Of a stretch of DNA of 64,000 nt, positions 26,010 to 35,580 are shown piece after piece. This DNA comes from Collinsella aerofaciens ATCC 25986 (GTDB lineage: Bacteria; Actinomycetota; Coriobacteriia; Coriobacteriales; Coriobacteriaceae): the NCBI RefSeq assembly GCF_010509075.1, contig NZ_CP048433.1, forward strand, positions 930,001-994,000, given 5' to 3'. Below the pieces are notes generated by a model. The model was not told the DNA's origin. It did not search any database and saw only the letters and a program-made list of their open reading frames with translations. The translations under genes and the position numbers were made by a program. Within the stretch, counting starts at the first letter, position 1. Every line of letters begins with the position of its first letter.

Positions 26010-26900
26010 TTAATCCACGCGCTTGTCGCCCATAAAGAAGAGCGCCACCGTACCAGGTCCGGTATGCGAGCCAATCAGAGTACCGATGTCATTGATCTCA
26101 ATCTTGCCTTTAAGCTGCGGAACCTGTTCCTCAATCAGCGCCGCAACTGCCTCGGCATCCTCGCGGCACGCCGAGTGCGACATGATGCACTTACCCGAAT
26201 AATCCGCACCGTCCTGCACGTGTGCCATCATGGTCTTGGCCATCTCGGAAATCGCGCGCTTCTTAGTGCGAATCTTCTCACGTGGCGACAGCTTGCCGTC
26301 GCAATCGACCGTCATAAGCGGGCAAATCTTAAGCGCCGTGCCGATGATCGCACTCGCAGCCGAAATGCGACCGCCTCGTAGATAGCTCGACAGATCGGTC
26401 GAGAAGAACCAGTGGTGCAGGTTGAGTTTGTGCTCCTCGATCCAGGCAGCCGTCTCGTCGAGTGAAGCCCCGCTATCGCGCACGTCGGCGGCATATTCCA
26501 GCAACAGGCCAAAGCCCGAAGACGCCGCCAGCGAATCGATGACGCGCACCTTGCCGCCCTGGGGATAGCGATCCGCGAGCATCTGCGCCGCAACGCAGGC
26601 CGATCCATACGTGCCCGAAATACCCGACGACAACGCCAGGTGCAGCACGTCTTTACCCTCGGCAACAAACGGCTCCCAAAACTCCTTGTACTCACCCACG
26701 CTCACCTGAGACGTCTTGGGCATGGCGCCCGCGGCAATCTGGGCAAAAAACTTGTCCGGCGTAATCGACTGATACAGATCGTCCGTATGGACAACATCGT
26801 CGATCTCGTAATGAAAACACACGACAGGGATATTGCGCGACGCAAAGAACTCACGGGTTCGGTCGGCGGCGGATTCACAGGTCAGGACAAAATCACTCAT
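26010..26900 (-). CDS. DegV-family protein, second copy
   Basis: The 296-residue EDD-fold protein has LTCESAADRT, KTSQVSVGEYKEF (head-group loop), LALSSGISGTYGSA, IDSLAASSGFGLL and IGSHTGPGTVALFF. It is distantly related to the DegV protein at 4787-5647. A FakB-like fatty-acid carrier role is expected from the family. The ATG at 26900 follows AAGGAG. The promoter would lie in the 320-bp divergent region shared with fbp. Confidence 0.87.
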   Translation of the reverse strand: MSDFVLTCESAADRTREFFASRNIPVVCFHYEIDDVVHTDDLYQSITPDKFFAQIAAGAMPKTSQVSVGEYKEFWEPFVAEGKDVLHLALSSGISGTYGSACVAAQMLADRYPQGGKVRVIDSLAASSGFGLLLEYAADVRDSGASLDETAAWIEEHKLNLHHWFFSTDLSSYLRGGRISAASAIIGTALKICPLMTVDCDGKLSPREKIRTKKRAISEMAKTMMAHVQDGADYSGKCIMSHSACREDAEAVAALIEEQVPQLKGKIEINDIGTLIGSHTGPGTVALFFMGDKRVD

Positions 26901-27163
26901 ATGAGGCTCCTTACTCATTGCTGCGCAAATTATCGCACAGTGAGCCTACATACGGTACATATGTCCACTATTTACCAAATCGAACCAAAAATAGCGAACA
27001 TCTTTATCACCATCGTCTCCACCGGCCCCACGCATAAATATCTGAGAAAACACCTTCTGTCGTCTCCACTCAACCGCCATATCCACCTCAACTAAATCGA
27101 TTTACCAAACCGTTCAGCCGACAATTCAGCCGCCGGCGCAAAATCGAAACAAAAGCGGCGCAT

Positions 27164-27193
27164 ACTGATAAACGTTTGACGCTGTTTATCAGT
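27164..27193 (+). promoter_or_regulatory. hairpin in the fbp leader
   Basis: The perfect 10-bp inverted repeat ACTGATAAAC/GTTTATCAGT encloses a 10-nt loop and is followed by TTTACC, ending 28 nt before the fbp start. It could be an operator or a weak attenuator. The rest of the divergent region 26901-27220 is AT-richer than its surroundings and shows no gene. Confidence 0.45.
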
Positions 27194-27220
27194 TTTACCA
27201 GCCCCATCGGAAGGTGTTTC

Positions 27221-29137
27221 ATGGTCGCATTCGATCGCAACCCGCAAGACTTCAAGTATCTGCGCCTGCTGTCGAGACAGTTCCCCACCGAACAATCCGC
27301 GTTTACCGAAATTATCAACCTCTCGGCCATCCTCAACCTACCCAAGGGCACCGAGCATTTTATGAGCGACGTGCATGGCGAGTACGAAGCCTTTATGCAC
27401 ATCCTCAACAACTGCTCGGGCGTCGTGCGCGAGCATGTCGACGAGATTTTTGGCGACACGCTCTCCTTTGACGAAAAGGGCGAGCTGTGCACGCTAATTT
27501 ACTACCCGCGCGAGAAGATTGAGCTGGTCCGCAGCCAGCGCGAGGACTCGCCAACTTGGTACAAGACGATGCTTGACCAGCTCATCATGGTCGCACGCTC
27601 GCTTTCGAGCCGCTACACGCGCTCCAAGGTGCGTAAGGCCATCCCGCGCGACTACGCCTATATCATCGACGAGTTGTTGCACACGCACCCGGACGAGAAC
27701 AACTATCGCGTGCGCTATCACGAGCGCATCGTGGAGTCCATCCTGGAGACCGCCAGCGCCGACGACTTTATCGAGTCGCTCGCTTCGCTCATCAAGCGCC
27801 TGGCCGTCGACCACCTGCACCTGGTGGGCGATATCTTCGACCGCGGCGGCGGCGCGGCCAAGATTATGGACCGCCTGCTCACCTACCATTCGCTCGACAT
27901 CCAGTGGGGCAACCACGACCTGCTGTGGATGGGCGCTGCGGCCGGTGAGCCCGCCTGCATCGCCACGGTATTGCGCAACAACCTACGCTACGACAACTAC
28001 GAAATTCTAGAGAACGACTACGGCATCTCGCTGCGTGAGCTTGTCGCCTTTGCCGATGCCACCTATACCGCCGGTGAGTCCATCACCCCGCTGATCAAGG
28101 CCATCAACGTGCTGCTCTTTAAGCTCGAGGGCCAGATTATCCAGCGCCACCCCGAGTTCGATATGACCAACCGCCTGTTACTCGACAAGATCGAACACGA
28201 CACCGGCACGGTCACGCTCGCCGACGGCAGCGTGTGGTCGCTCACGACCAACGACTTCCCCACCGTCGACCCGGCGGACCCCTATACGCTCACGCCCCAG
28301 GAGCAGCACATCATCGACAAGCTCGTGTCCGAGTTTGTCACCGCCGATCACCTGCATCGCCATATCGATTTCCTCTATTCCCACGGCTCGATGTACAAGG
28401 TCGCCAACGGCAACCTGCTCTTCCACGGCTGCGTTCCGCTCAACGAAGACGGCACCTTTAGCAGCATGAACTGTCTGGGCACCTGGCACGCTGGCCGCGA
28501 TTATCTCGATTTTTGCGACCACATCGCCCGCCGCGCCTGGCGCGTGGGCGACCGCGACGCTCTCGACTGGATGTGGTACCTGTGGATTGGCTTTAACTCA
28601 CCCGCCAGCGGACGCCTGGTGCGTACCTTTGAGCGCGCCTATATCGCCGATAAGAGCACCTGGGTCGAGCCGATGGATCCGTACTTTACGCTTACCAAGT
28701 CGCCCTCGGTCTGCGATGACATCATGCGCGAGTTTGGCGTCGCGCCCATGGCATGCTCGCCGACCGGCCACATCATCAACGGCCACACGCCCGTTAAAAC
28801 TACCAAGGGCGAGCAGCCCATCCGCGCCGAGGGCAAGCTGCTGGTCATCGATGGCGGCTTCTGCCGCGCTTACCATCCCAAGACGGGCATCGCCGGCTAT
28901 ACGCTCATCTCGAGTTCGCGCGGCTGCCGCCTCAAGTCGCACCGGGCCTTTACGACGGTTGCCGAGGCACTCACGCGCAACGTGGACATCGAAAGCGAGA
29001 CCAACCGTTTTGACCAAGCAGACCGTCGCCGCATGGTAAGCGACACCGATACTGGCGCCAAGATCCGCAGCCAAATCCAGGACCTGCGCCAGCTCCTCGA
29101 TGCATATAGAAACGGTGCTATCGAGGAGCGCGCCTAG
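27221..29137 (+). CDS. fbp: fructose-1,6-bisphosphatase class III
   Basis: The 638-residue gluconeogenic phosphatase is of the Firmicutes/Actinobacteria class III type, a metallophosphoesterase fold. Metal-site motifs are MSDVHGEYEAF, LVGDIFDRGGGA, QWGNHDLLWMGA, FHGCVPLNEDG and INGHTPVK. Length agrees with class III enzymes. The ATG at 27221 follows GGAAGGTG. The upstream inverted repeat at 27164-27193 may regulate it. Confidence 0.94.
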   Translation: MVAFDRNPQDFKYLRLLSRQFPTEQSAFTEIINLSAILNLPKGTEHFMSDVHGEYEAFMHILNNCSGVVREHVDEIFGDTLSFDEKGELCTLIYYPREKIELVRSQREDSPTWYKTMLDQLIMVARSLSSRYTRSKVRKAIPRDYAYIIDELLHTHPDENNYRVRYHERIVESILETASADDFIESLASLIKRLAVDHLHLVGDIFDRGGGAAKIMDRLLTYHSLDIQWGNHDLLWMGAAAGEPACIATVLRNNLRYDNYEILENDYGISLRELVAFADATYTAGESITPLIKAINVLLFKLEGQIIQRHPEFDMTNRLLLDKIEHDTGTVTLADGSVWSLTTNDFPTVDPADPYTLTPQEQHIIDKLVSEFVTADHLHRHIDFLYSHGSMYKVANGNLLFHGCVPLNEDGTFSSMNCLGTWHAGRDYLDFCDHIARRAWRVGDRDALDWMWYLWIGFNSPASGRLVRTFERAYIADKSTWVEPMDPYFTLTKSPSVCDDIMREFGVAPMACSPTGHIINGHTPVKTTKGEQPIRAEGKLLVIDGGFCRAYHPKTGIAGYTLISSSRGCRLKSHRAFTTVAEALTRNVDIESETNRFDQADRRRMVSDTDTGAKIRSQIQDLRQLLDAYRNGAIEERA

Positions 29138-29215
29138 CACCACCCGCGGGGATTGGCTAAACTTGCTAAGTTTGTCATCCCCACGGCGCCCCGGCGCCGG
29201 CTTAAGGCAGGTACC

Positions 29216-29611
29216 ATGCAAAAGCTCCTTGCGCAGATCATGAAATTTGGCGTCGTCGGTGTCATTGCCACGGTTATCGACTTTGGCATTATGAATCTGC
29301 TCCACTACGGTCTGGGCCTCAACATCCTAATCGCCAACACCAGCGGCTTTATCATCTCACTCATCTTTAACTACCTCGCAAGCATGAAGTACGTGTTTGC
29401 GCACAAGGAAGGCATGAGCCGCCGCCGCGAGTTCATCATCTTTGTCGTGCTGTCCGTGATCGGCCTGGCACTCAACGACGGTATCGTGCTGACACTCAAC
29501 GCCGGTCTGGGGCTCGAGGCCAATATCGCCAAGATCTGCGCCACCGCGCTTGTCATGGTCTACAACTTTGTGACCCGAAAGATCTTCCTAGAGGGTGACG
29601 AGACCAAGTAA
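29216..29611 (+). CDS. GtrA-family membrane protein
   Basis: The 131-residue protein has four predicted membrane helices. The GtrA signature includes FGVVGVIATVIDFGIMNLL, FIISLIFNYLASMKYVF and a C-terminal NFVTRKIFLEG. GtrA proteins are thought to move polyprenyl-linked sugars across the membrane. A ribosome site AAGGCAGG precedes the ATG. A paralogue follows at 29830. Confidence 0.85.
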   Translation: MQKLLAQIMKFGVVGVIATVIDFGIMNLLHYGLGLNILIANTSGFIISLIFNYLASMKYVFAHKEGMSRRREFIIFVVLSVIGLALNDGIVLTLNAGLGLEANIAKICATALVMVYNFVTRKIFLEGDETK

Positions 29612-29630
29612 CTCGCAACCTTACAGCCTT

Positions 29631-29689
29631 ACGATGCCCACGGACAATGCGTGCTCAGTACAGTATCGCCCGTGGGCATCGTTCGTTTA
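29631..29689 (+). terminator. intrinsic terminator after the first GtrA gene
   Basis: The long stem CGATGCCCACGG/CCGTGGGCATCG is followed by TTCGTTT, 20 nt past the stop. Confidence 0.65.
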
Positions 29690-29829
29690 CGGGCAAATTT
29701 TCAACGTTTGCGGATTAGCTCTTGAAAATTTGGCGAGTTCGTATAGTTCTTGGCAAAGACCTTACGTTTCCCTTGCAAAAGCTCTAAAGTATCCTCTGCT
29801 CGATTCATCAACGCATTGGATGTGATTAC

Positions 29830-30237
29830 GTGCGCAAGGCACTGGCACAACCTCATACCAAGCAATTCCTCAAGTTCGCTGTCGTGGGTCTTATCTCCTT
29901 TGGCATCGACTGGGGCATGCTCATTGCGCTCGTCGAGCTGTTTCACCTTGACTTTTTGATGAGCACCACGGTTTCGTTTATCACATCCGTCGTGGTCAAC
30001 TACTGGCTCAGCATGAAGTACGTGTTCGACCACCGCGAAGGCATGAGCCGCAAGCGCGAGTTCACGATCTTCACCATCCTGTCGGTGATCGGCCTGGGCC
30101 TCAACGACCTGTACATGTTTGTGGGCGTCACGTTTTTGAGCATCGGCTACCAGGCCATGAAGGCCATCGCCACGTTCCTCGTCACCTGGTACAACTACTT
30201 CAGCCGCCGCTTTTTCCTCGAGGGCGCACGGTCGTAG
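29830..30237 (+). CDS. GtrA-family membrane protein, paralogue
   Basis: The 135-residue four-helix protein has FAVVGLISFGIDWGMLIAL, VVVNYWLSMKYVFDHREGMSR and NYFSRRFFLEG, about half identical to the previous gene by eye. The GTG at 29830 is taken as the start. The two probably arose by tandem duplication but are separated by a terminator, so they may be expressed separately. Confidence 0.83.
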   Translation: MRKALAQPHTKQFLKFAVVGLISFGIDWGMLIALVELFHLDFLMSTTVSFITSVVVNYWLSMKYVFDHREGMSRKREFTIFTILSVIGLGLNDLYMFVGVTFLSIGYQAMKAIATFLVTWYNYFSRRFFLEGARS

Positions 30238-30263
30238 TCGATTCGCTATTTGCTTGAATGTAT

Positions 30264-30301
30264 AACCGGTTGGAATTCCCGTTCCAACCGGTTTTTTGTT
30301 T
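30264..30301 (+). terminator. intrinsic terminator of the second GtrA gene
   Basis: The stem AACCGGTTGGAA/TTCCAACCGGTT is followed by TTTTGTTT. Confidence 0.8.
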
Positions 30302-30336
30302 GCCGAGAGACCCGGCGACCCAGTCCCATTCGCATG

Positions 30337-30374
30337 AAAAACGGGCGGTCCGGATGTTGGTCCGAACCGCCCGT
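30337..30374 (-). terminator. intrinsic terminator of the DUF4430 operon
   Basis: On the minus strand GGGCGGTTCGGACC pairs with GGTCCGAACCGCCC-type arms (CGGGCGGTCCGGA opposite) and is followed by TTTTTC. It lies 23 nt past the stop at 30397. Confidence 0.75.
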
Positions 30375-30396
30375 CTGGCGCGCTATGTCGAGGCCT

Positions 30397-31299
30397 CTAG
30401 CCCGTTACGTAATACCAAACGACGTTGTCACCATTGGAGAGAACGTAGTTACTGCAGGCCGTCATGGGCGTTGTGCCGTTGACGGAGTACATCCAGCCGC
30501 TCGTGCCGCCGTACTGTTTCTCGGCCAAACCACCAATCGCGGAGACATACGTACCGTACGACGAGCCATGTGCGTTGACAGAAAGGCCCAGCGCGCACAG
30601 GGCATCGTAGACGGTAGCGCCTTCGTTAAAGGTAAAGGTGCCACCAGAGGACACAGGATTGCCCACAGAGCTCGATGTGACCGAAACCGTCACCGTTACG
30701 TAGTTGGACTCCTGTGAGCCGCTCTGGCCGCCCGAGGAGGCGTTTCCACCATTAGAGGATGAGGCTCCATCAGACGACTGGCCACCGCCCGAAGAAGCAC
30801 CACCAGACACATTGGAAGTATCACCGGCTCCCGTATTTTGGGCAGCGGATTTATCGCCAGACTTCTTGCCGTCCTGACCATCGGACTTCTTGCTATCCGA
30901 TTTTTTGTCCGATTCCTTGTTTGAAGACTCGGAATCGTCCTTGGCGTCGTTCGAGCCCTTGGACTCATCTTTTGCAGCATCCGAAGATTTGGAATCCTTG
31001 GAACTGGCCTCGCCCGAAGCGGTAGACGAGCCAGACCCATTGTCATCCTTGGAAACGACGCTCTCCCCCGTCACGGACTGAAAAATCCAATCAACGGACC
31101 AGGCGCCGCTCTCGGAGGGATGGACGAAGCCCAGCGAGACGACGATCAGAATGGTGCACGCGGCAGCAAGAACGCCAAGGAGCGCCTTGCGACGAGAGGC
31201 GGACGCCGCCGAAGCGGCGCCCTTTTGCTTTGGATCATCGAGCTGGATAAACGAGGAGTCGGGCTGTTGCCCGCTGGTCTCCTTGGGCTTATCGGGCAT
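30397..31299 (-). CDS. membrane-anchored DUF4430 (transcobalamin-like) protein
   Basis: The 300-residue protein has a cytoplasmic N terminus, one membrane segment (LLGVLAAACTILIVVSLGF), and a long Ser/Asp/Lys-rich spacer of about 110 residues. A C-terminal DUF4430 domain follows (FNEGATVYDALCALGL, SGWMYSVNGTTPMTACSNYVLSNGDNVVWYYV). This domain resembles the C-terminal half of transcobalamin and intrinsic factor. The start ATG overlaps the end of the upstream gene by 11 nt, with AAGGG before it, so translation is coupled. Both genes stand behind a cobalamin riboswitch, which supports a corrinoid role. Confidence 0.82.
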   Translation of the reverse strand: MPDKPKETSGQQPDSSFIQLDDPKQKGAASAASASRRKALLGVLAAACTILIVVSLGFVHPSESGAWSVDWIFQSVTGESVVSKDDNGSGSSTASGEASSKDSKSSDAAKDESKGSNDAKDDSESSNKESDKKSDSKKSDGQDGKKSGDKSAAQNTGAGDTSNVSGGASSGGGQSSDGASSSNGGNASSGGQSGSQESNYVTVTVSVTSSSVGNPVSSGGTFTFNEGATVYDALCALGLSVNAHGSSYGTYVSAIGGLAEKQYGGTSGWMYSVNGTTPMTACSNYVLSNGDNVVWYYVTG

Positions 31300-34200
31300 T
31301 ACCGTCACCCTTGCCGCGCTTGGTCAGCACGAAGACGGCGATGAGCGCGAGGCCAATCACGCCGGCGGCGATGCCAACGATGGCGAGCGGATTGGTGCCA
31401 GTCTCCTGCTCGGAAGCACTAGAGGACTTCTTAGCAGTGGTCGTGGAAACAGCACCCGTATCGGACTTGGAATCGGACTTCTTGTCGGACTTCTTGTCGG
31501 ACTTGCCGTCCTTCCTGTCAGACTTCCTGTCAGACTTCTTGTCAGACTTCTTGTCAGACTTCTTCTCGTCCTTCTTATCGGACTTATCGGAGTCCTTCTT
31601 GTCGGACTTGTTGTCCCTGGTCTCGGTCTTGGTCGACACCGTCGTCTTGGTCACCGGCTTCTGGCCCGGGGCAATAGCGCCGCCCTTCGAGCCGGAGCCA
31701 GAACCAGCGCCAGCGCCAGTGCCGGAACCAGTACCGGTACTAGAACCGCCGCCGCCATTCGAACCAACGCCGCCATTGCCGCCATTGGAGCCTGAACCGC
31801 CATTACCGCCAGGGTTAACGGCATTCTTGGTCCACTTGGCATACAACGTCAGGTCGGCCGTCACCGGCGTACTGAAGTCATACGCCTGCGTGCAAGCCTC
31901 ATCGGTATACCAACCGCCGAAAGTGTAGCCATCGCGCGTCGGATCGACCGGCTTGACCAGCTTGCCATCGGCCGTAGCAACAAACTTAGTGTCGCAAGCA
32001 GACCCGCCGTTGGAGTTAAAGGCAACCGTCCAAGACTCGACAGCTCCAAGTTTAAACAGCGTGCCCGAATCATTAATGTAGTAGAGATTGCCAGAAGCAT
32101 CGGCAATGACCGGAGAGTCACAGTACTGGTAATGGCCAGCCGCATCATAAATCTGCGTCGCCTCTGCATCGCCGAGCGTATAGCGATACACGCCACCACC
32201 AGCAGAGTAGTTGACGTAATCCTTGCTATCCGCGCTGTTAACGGTGAAGTACACATAGGTCTTGCCGCCCTGAACACTCACCAGCGGAGTAGCAGCAATA
32301 CCGTTGAGGCCAGCCGGCAGCGCCTTGCCGTCGGCAGCAGCGACCATCGTGGTCTTACCCGTCTTCAGGTTATAGAGAACCAGAGCAGAGCCAGTAGCCG
32401 TCTGTCCGCCGACAATCAGATTGTCACCAGACACCGCAGGGGCGCTCAGATTATTCGTAAGGCCCAGATCAACCGTCTTCTGTTCACTCAGCACGCCCTT
32501 CGCCGAAAGCGAAATCACATGGAGCTTTCCGTCGTGCGTCATCTGATAGAAGGTCGAACCATTGGACGGATCGGCAATGCAATCGGCATTTGCGACAGCG
32601 CCGAGCTTCATGGTCGAAACGACATCGCCCGTCGTCTTATCAATGCACTTAAGCGTACCCGCGCTCGTAGGAACGATGGCATACTTATCCGTCAAAGCCG
32701 CACCAGTCCAGTAATAGCCCTCGGCAGGGTCGATGTTCTGCCAAGAAACTTCGCCCGTGGCAATCTTAATGCGCGCAAAGGAGCCGTTGCCGTAGGTCGC
32801 GTTGTAATTCTCGTCATACGAAATATCGACCGAGCCTACATAGACGTACTCGCCGTCCGAAACGACGGTGCAGGAGCTCTGCGTCAAGTCCGTCAAACCA
32901 GGCGTCAGCCACTTGCAGATCAGCTTGTCTGCAGTAATCGCCTGGACCGCACCGCCGTTGAGCGGAACGATGATAAGGCCATTGGTATAGATCGGACGAG
33001 AGGTATAGCTCACCTTGGAGGCAAGCGGCGCAGAGGCAACCTTTTTGCCCGTGGACGAATCGATCTTGATGAGCTCGTTCTCGGTCGCGATGTACACAAA
33101 GCCGTTGGCGATGACAGGTTCGCTGCAGTTGGCATACTGCTGACCAGACTCGGCCTTCCAATCGAAGGCCCACTTAAGACCGGCGGCCTGCGCAGGCGTC
33201 TTGGCATCCGTTACGGTCGAACCGTTGCCACTGTTGCCGTAGCCGGCCCACTCGGCATCCCAATCAGGAGTCGTCGCACTCGGGTCCACGACAACCTTGT
33301 CGGGATCGGGCATGGGCGAATCGTCGGTGGTATAGGCAAGCGTGACCTTATCGCCGCTCTTGAGCGTAATCTGATTGGCGCAGAGTAAGGAGGGCTCTCC
33401 ATTGATATACAGGTGCCAATATTTATTGGTCGCAGCATCATAACCGTACGACTTGTCTTCGAACGGCGATTTGATGGAATTGAGGAACCAGTACTCGCCA
33501 CTCTGGGAGCCGTTGTACGTAACGCCCTTGGCCTTCAGAACCGTCTCAATAAGGTTCTGGGCAGTAGAGCCTTCAGGCAAAGAAACACTGCTTGCCGAGC
33601 CCCAGCGAGTATTGTTGCCGTTGACATCGGGACCGATAACATCGGCGGATCCAAGCACCTGACCGGGGAGGGCATCGGCGTCAGCACCATACATAAAGGT
33701 GACGGCGTCACCCTCCTGGAGCTTGTAGGCACCGGCGCCAACGTCGGCGAACTTGCCATTTACGTAGAAGCGCCAATAGCTCTTGGTCGCAGCATCCCAG
33801 CCATAGGACTTACTGTCGAACGGCGAAGTAATACCGTTGAGGAACCAGCCCCAAGACGATTCGCTAGCATCGAGCTTAAGGCCGGTCTGCTCAAGGAGAT
33901 CCTTGGCAGTAGAGCCCGCCTTGAGACTCGTCTGACCCGTCGAAGCCCAAACCTGCTGCTTGCCGTCCTTGTCCTTACCGAGAACCTGAACAGAAGCATG
34001 GACAGAATCGGACGGCAACTGGTCGCCCCAGCCACCGTAGAACCACGTGACGGTATCGCCGGCATGGATGGTGACATTGTCCGCCGTATAGTCACTCGAC
34101 TTGCCGTTGATAAACAGCTGCCAATAGGTCGAATAATCTTGGGGCGTACCCAGCTCAACACCGTTGTACTTAAGGCTCAGAATGAAGGAGCCCGCAGCAA

Positions 34201-35230
34201 CGGCGTCAATATCATTCGCCTCGAGCGCGACCTTCGTAAGGTCAAGCGCGCTCGAGCCGGACGTCACCACATACTGCGCGTTATCGACCCAAGTCTGAGT
34301 CTTGCCCTGGGCATCGCGACCAATGACGGTCACATTTGCGGCAACCTGGTCCTTAACGACAGGGGACGAGCTACCAGCCGTATAGGCAAACTCAATCTTC
34401 TGCCCCTGGGTGAGCTTGACGCTGCTCGCGCCAACCGAGGAAGACGCGCCGTCGACGAACAGCTGCCAGAAGGCATAAGTCGTCGGATCGTAGGCAAGCG
34501 TGCGACCATCGCTCGGAGATGTGATGCTTTTGAGGTAGAAGCCGTATGCCGTGTTCGGTTCGTAATCCGCTTTAAAGCCCGTCTTCTGCTGCAGCTTAAC
34601 GAAAGCATCCGCAGCCGTCGCGCCCTCGTCGAGCTTGAGCTGCGTAGGTGCCACCCAGGTCTGAGCCTTGCCGTCAGCATCGGTGCCGATAATCGAGAAC
34701 GAGACCTCGACCTGCTTCTTGGCGACATCGCCGGTTTCTGTCGGGTTCTCTGTCTGAACGGCAGCCGCGGCGGCAGATCCCGCTTGGCCAGCGGATGCCG
34801 TCGAAGACTGCTCGCTCGTGGCAGGGCTCTCCCCCGTCGCCGAGCCTTCGCCGCCAGTTGCTGCCTCTGCTATGGCTGCACTAGCTGCAGGCGCGCCCTC
34901 GGAATCCGAAACCTCGGCGCCGCTCTGCTCAGCGGTACCGCCCGCAAGCGCTGCGTCCTCGCCCGGCGTCGCAGCCTGAGCCACAGCCTCGGCAATGCCC
35001 TCGGCGCCCTCGGCCCACAGCTGAGCCGGCGTGGTGCCAAAGGCCATCGCGAAGGCCAGGAATGCCACCAGGCCGCGCTTGGCTACACCGCGTGCAATCG
35101 CGCCACGGCGATGCGAGACGCGCTGGCGCTCGTCCTCAAACATATCCATTTGTCTCCTACTGTCTGTACTTGGAGCGTTGCCTTGAGACTGCCCCACGTC
35201 ATCGCGCATGTTGCGCTCGAGTTCCCCCAT
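31289..35230 (-). CDS. large surface protein: DUF4430 repeats, beta-propeller, InlB repeat
   Basis: The exported protein is about 1313 residues. Domains by approximate residue: N-terminal signal (GLVAFLAFAMAFGTTPAQLWA, 53-73), Ala/Glu/Ser-rich linker (75-170), four DUF4430-like repeats (174-630; each with a WxLFxNG or WxFYVNG core and a final VTxxY strand), PQQ-like beta-propeller (640-1100), one InlB/Listeria-Bacteroides repeat (GYTFGGWYTDEACT), Gly/Asn-rich and Lys/Ser/Asp-rich wall spacers, and a C-terminal membrane helix (LAIVGIAAGVIGLALIAVFVL) with a basic tail. The ATG at 35230 follows GGAAGGGGG. With the downstream gene and the riboswitch it suggests a corrinoid-capturing surface system; ligand binding is inference. 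Confidence 0.82.
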   Translation of the reverse strand: MGELERNMRDDVGQSQGNAPSTDSRRQMDMFEDERQRVSHRRGAIARGVAKRGLVAFLAFAMAFGTTPAQLWAEGAEGIAEAVAQAATPGEDAALAGGTAEQSGAEVSDSEGAPAASAAIAEAATGGEGSATGESPATSEQSSTASAGQAGSAAAAAVQTENPTETGDVAKKQVEVSFSIIGTDADGKAQTWVAPTQLKLDEGATAADAFVKLQQKTGFKADYEPNTAYGFYLKSITSPSDGRTLAYDPTTYAFWQLFVDGASSSVGASSVKLTQGQKIEFAYTAGSSSPVVKDQVAANVTVIGRDAQGKTQTWVDNAQYVVTSGSSALDLTKVALEANDIDAVAAGSFILSLKYNGVELGTPQDYSTYWQLFINGKSSDYTADNVTIHAGDTVTWFYGGWGDQLPSDSVHASVQVLGKDKDGKQQVWASTGQTSLKAGSTAKDLLEQTGLKLDASESSWGWFLNGITSPFDSKSYGWDAATKSYWRFYVNGKFADVGAGAYKLQEGDAVTFMYGADADALPGQVLGSADVIGPDVNGNNTRWGSASSVSLPEGSTAQNLIETVLKAKGVTYNGSQSGEYWFLNSIKSPFEDKSYGYDAATNKYWHLYINGEPSLLCANQITLKSGDKVTLAYTTDDSPMPDPDKVVVDPSATTPDWDAEWAGYGNSGNGSTVTDAKTPAQAAGLKWAFDWKAESGQQYANCSEPVIANGFVYIATENELIKIDSSTGKKVASAPLASKVSYTSRPIYTNGLIIVPLNGGAVQAITADKLICKWLTPGLTDLTQSSCTVVSDGEYVYVGSVDISYDENYNATYGNGSFARIKIATGEVSWQNIDPAEGYYWTGAALTDKYAIVPTSAGTLKCIDKTTGDVVSTMKLGAVANADCIADPSNGSTFYQMTHDGKLHVISLSAKGVLSEQKTVDLGLTNNLSAPAVSGDNLIVGGQTATGSALVLYNLKTGKTTMVAAADGKALPAGLNGIAATPLVSVQGGKTYVYFTVNSADSKDYVNYSAGGGVYRYTLGDAEATQIYDAAGHYQYCDSPVIADASGNLYYINDSGTLFKLGAVESWTVAFNSNGGSACDTKFVATADGKLVKPVDPTRDGYTFGGWYTDEACTQAYDFSTPVTADLTLYAKWTKNAVNPGGNGGSGSNGGNGGVGSNGGGGSSTGTGSGTGAGAGSGSGSKGGAIAPGQKPVTKTTVSTKTETRDNKSDKKDSDKSDKKDEKKSDKKSDKKSDRKSDRKDGKSDKKSDKKSDSKSDTGAVSTTTAKKSSSASEQETGTNPLAIVGIAAGVIGLALIAVFVLTKRGKGDGNAR

Positions 35231-35289
35231 CGGGGTCCCCCTTCCCTCCAGAGCCCTATGCACACCGGCGGCAAAAGCCGCAGCCGCAT

Positions 35290-35450
35290 GCAAGACGGGA
35301 GGCGATCCGACTTAACCTTAACGACTCGGGCACGTCGTCCGATCTGCGACGCGAGCATCCCGAGCCAAGAGGAATTACGGTTACTGGTACAGCTGGGGAC
35401 TTGCACCCCGATTCTCCCAAATGCGCAGGATAACCGCGCATTCGTGCGTC
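35290..35450 (-). promoter_or_regulatory. cobalamin riboswitch
   Basis: The minus strand carries the B12-box elements: GGGGTGCAAGTCCCC, then AGCTGTACC, AGTAACCGTAA, and the closing AAGTCGGATCGCC with CTCCCG opposite GGGAGAAT. A GC-rich hairpin (GCGGCTTTTGCCGC) stands between it and the start at 35230 and could mask translation when ligand is bound. A plausible promoter (TTTGCG, 17 nt, TAATAAT) lies at about 35477-35505. Confidence 0.85.
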
Positions 35451-35501
35451 TCCGCACCACCATCTAGGCCATCGATTATTACCGTCAAAATGGTATCACG
35501 C

Positions 35502-35529
35502 AAAAGGGCCTCGCACGCAGGCGAAGCCC
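35502..35529 (-). terminator. intrinsic terminator of the ABC1 kinase operon
   Basis: On the minus strand GGGCTTCGCC pairs with GCGAGGCCC and is followed by TTTTGCG, about 50 nt past the stop at 35581. Confidence 0.6.
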
Positions 35530-35580
35530 AAGGTAAAAGCTATTGTTTGCGATAGGAAAATGCGGTGACGGCCGCAGCCT

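Noticed and set aside
31440-31620. Repetitive stretch that might look like a CRISPR or tandem repeat array
   Set aside because: It is the Lys/Ser/Asp-rich wall spacer of the surface protein, in frame, with irregular short units and no spacers.
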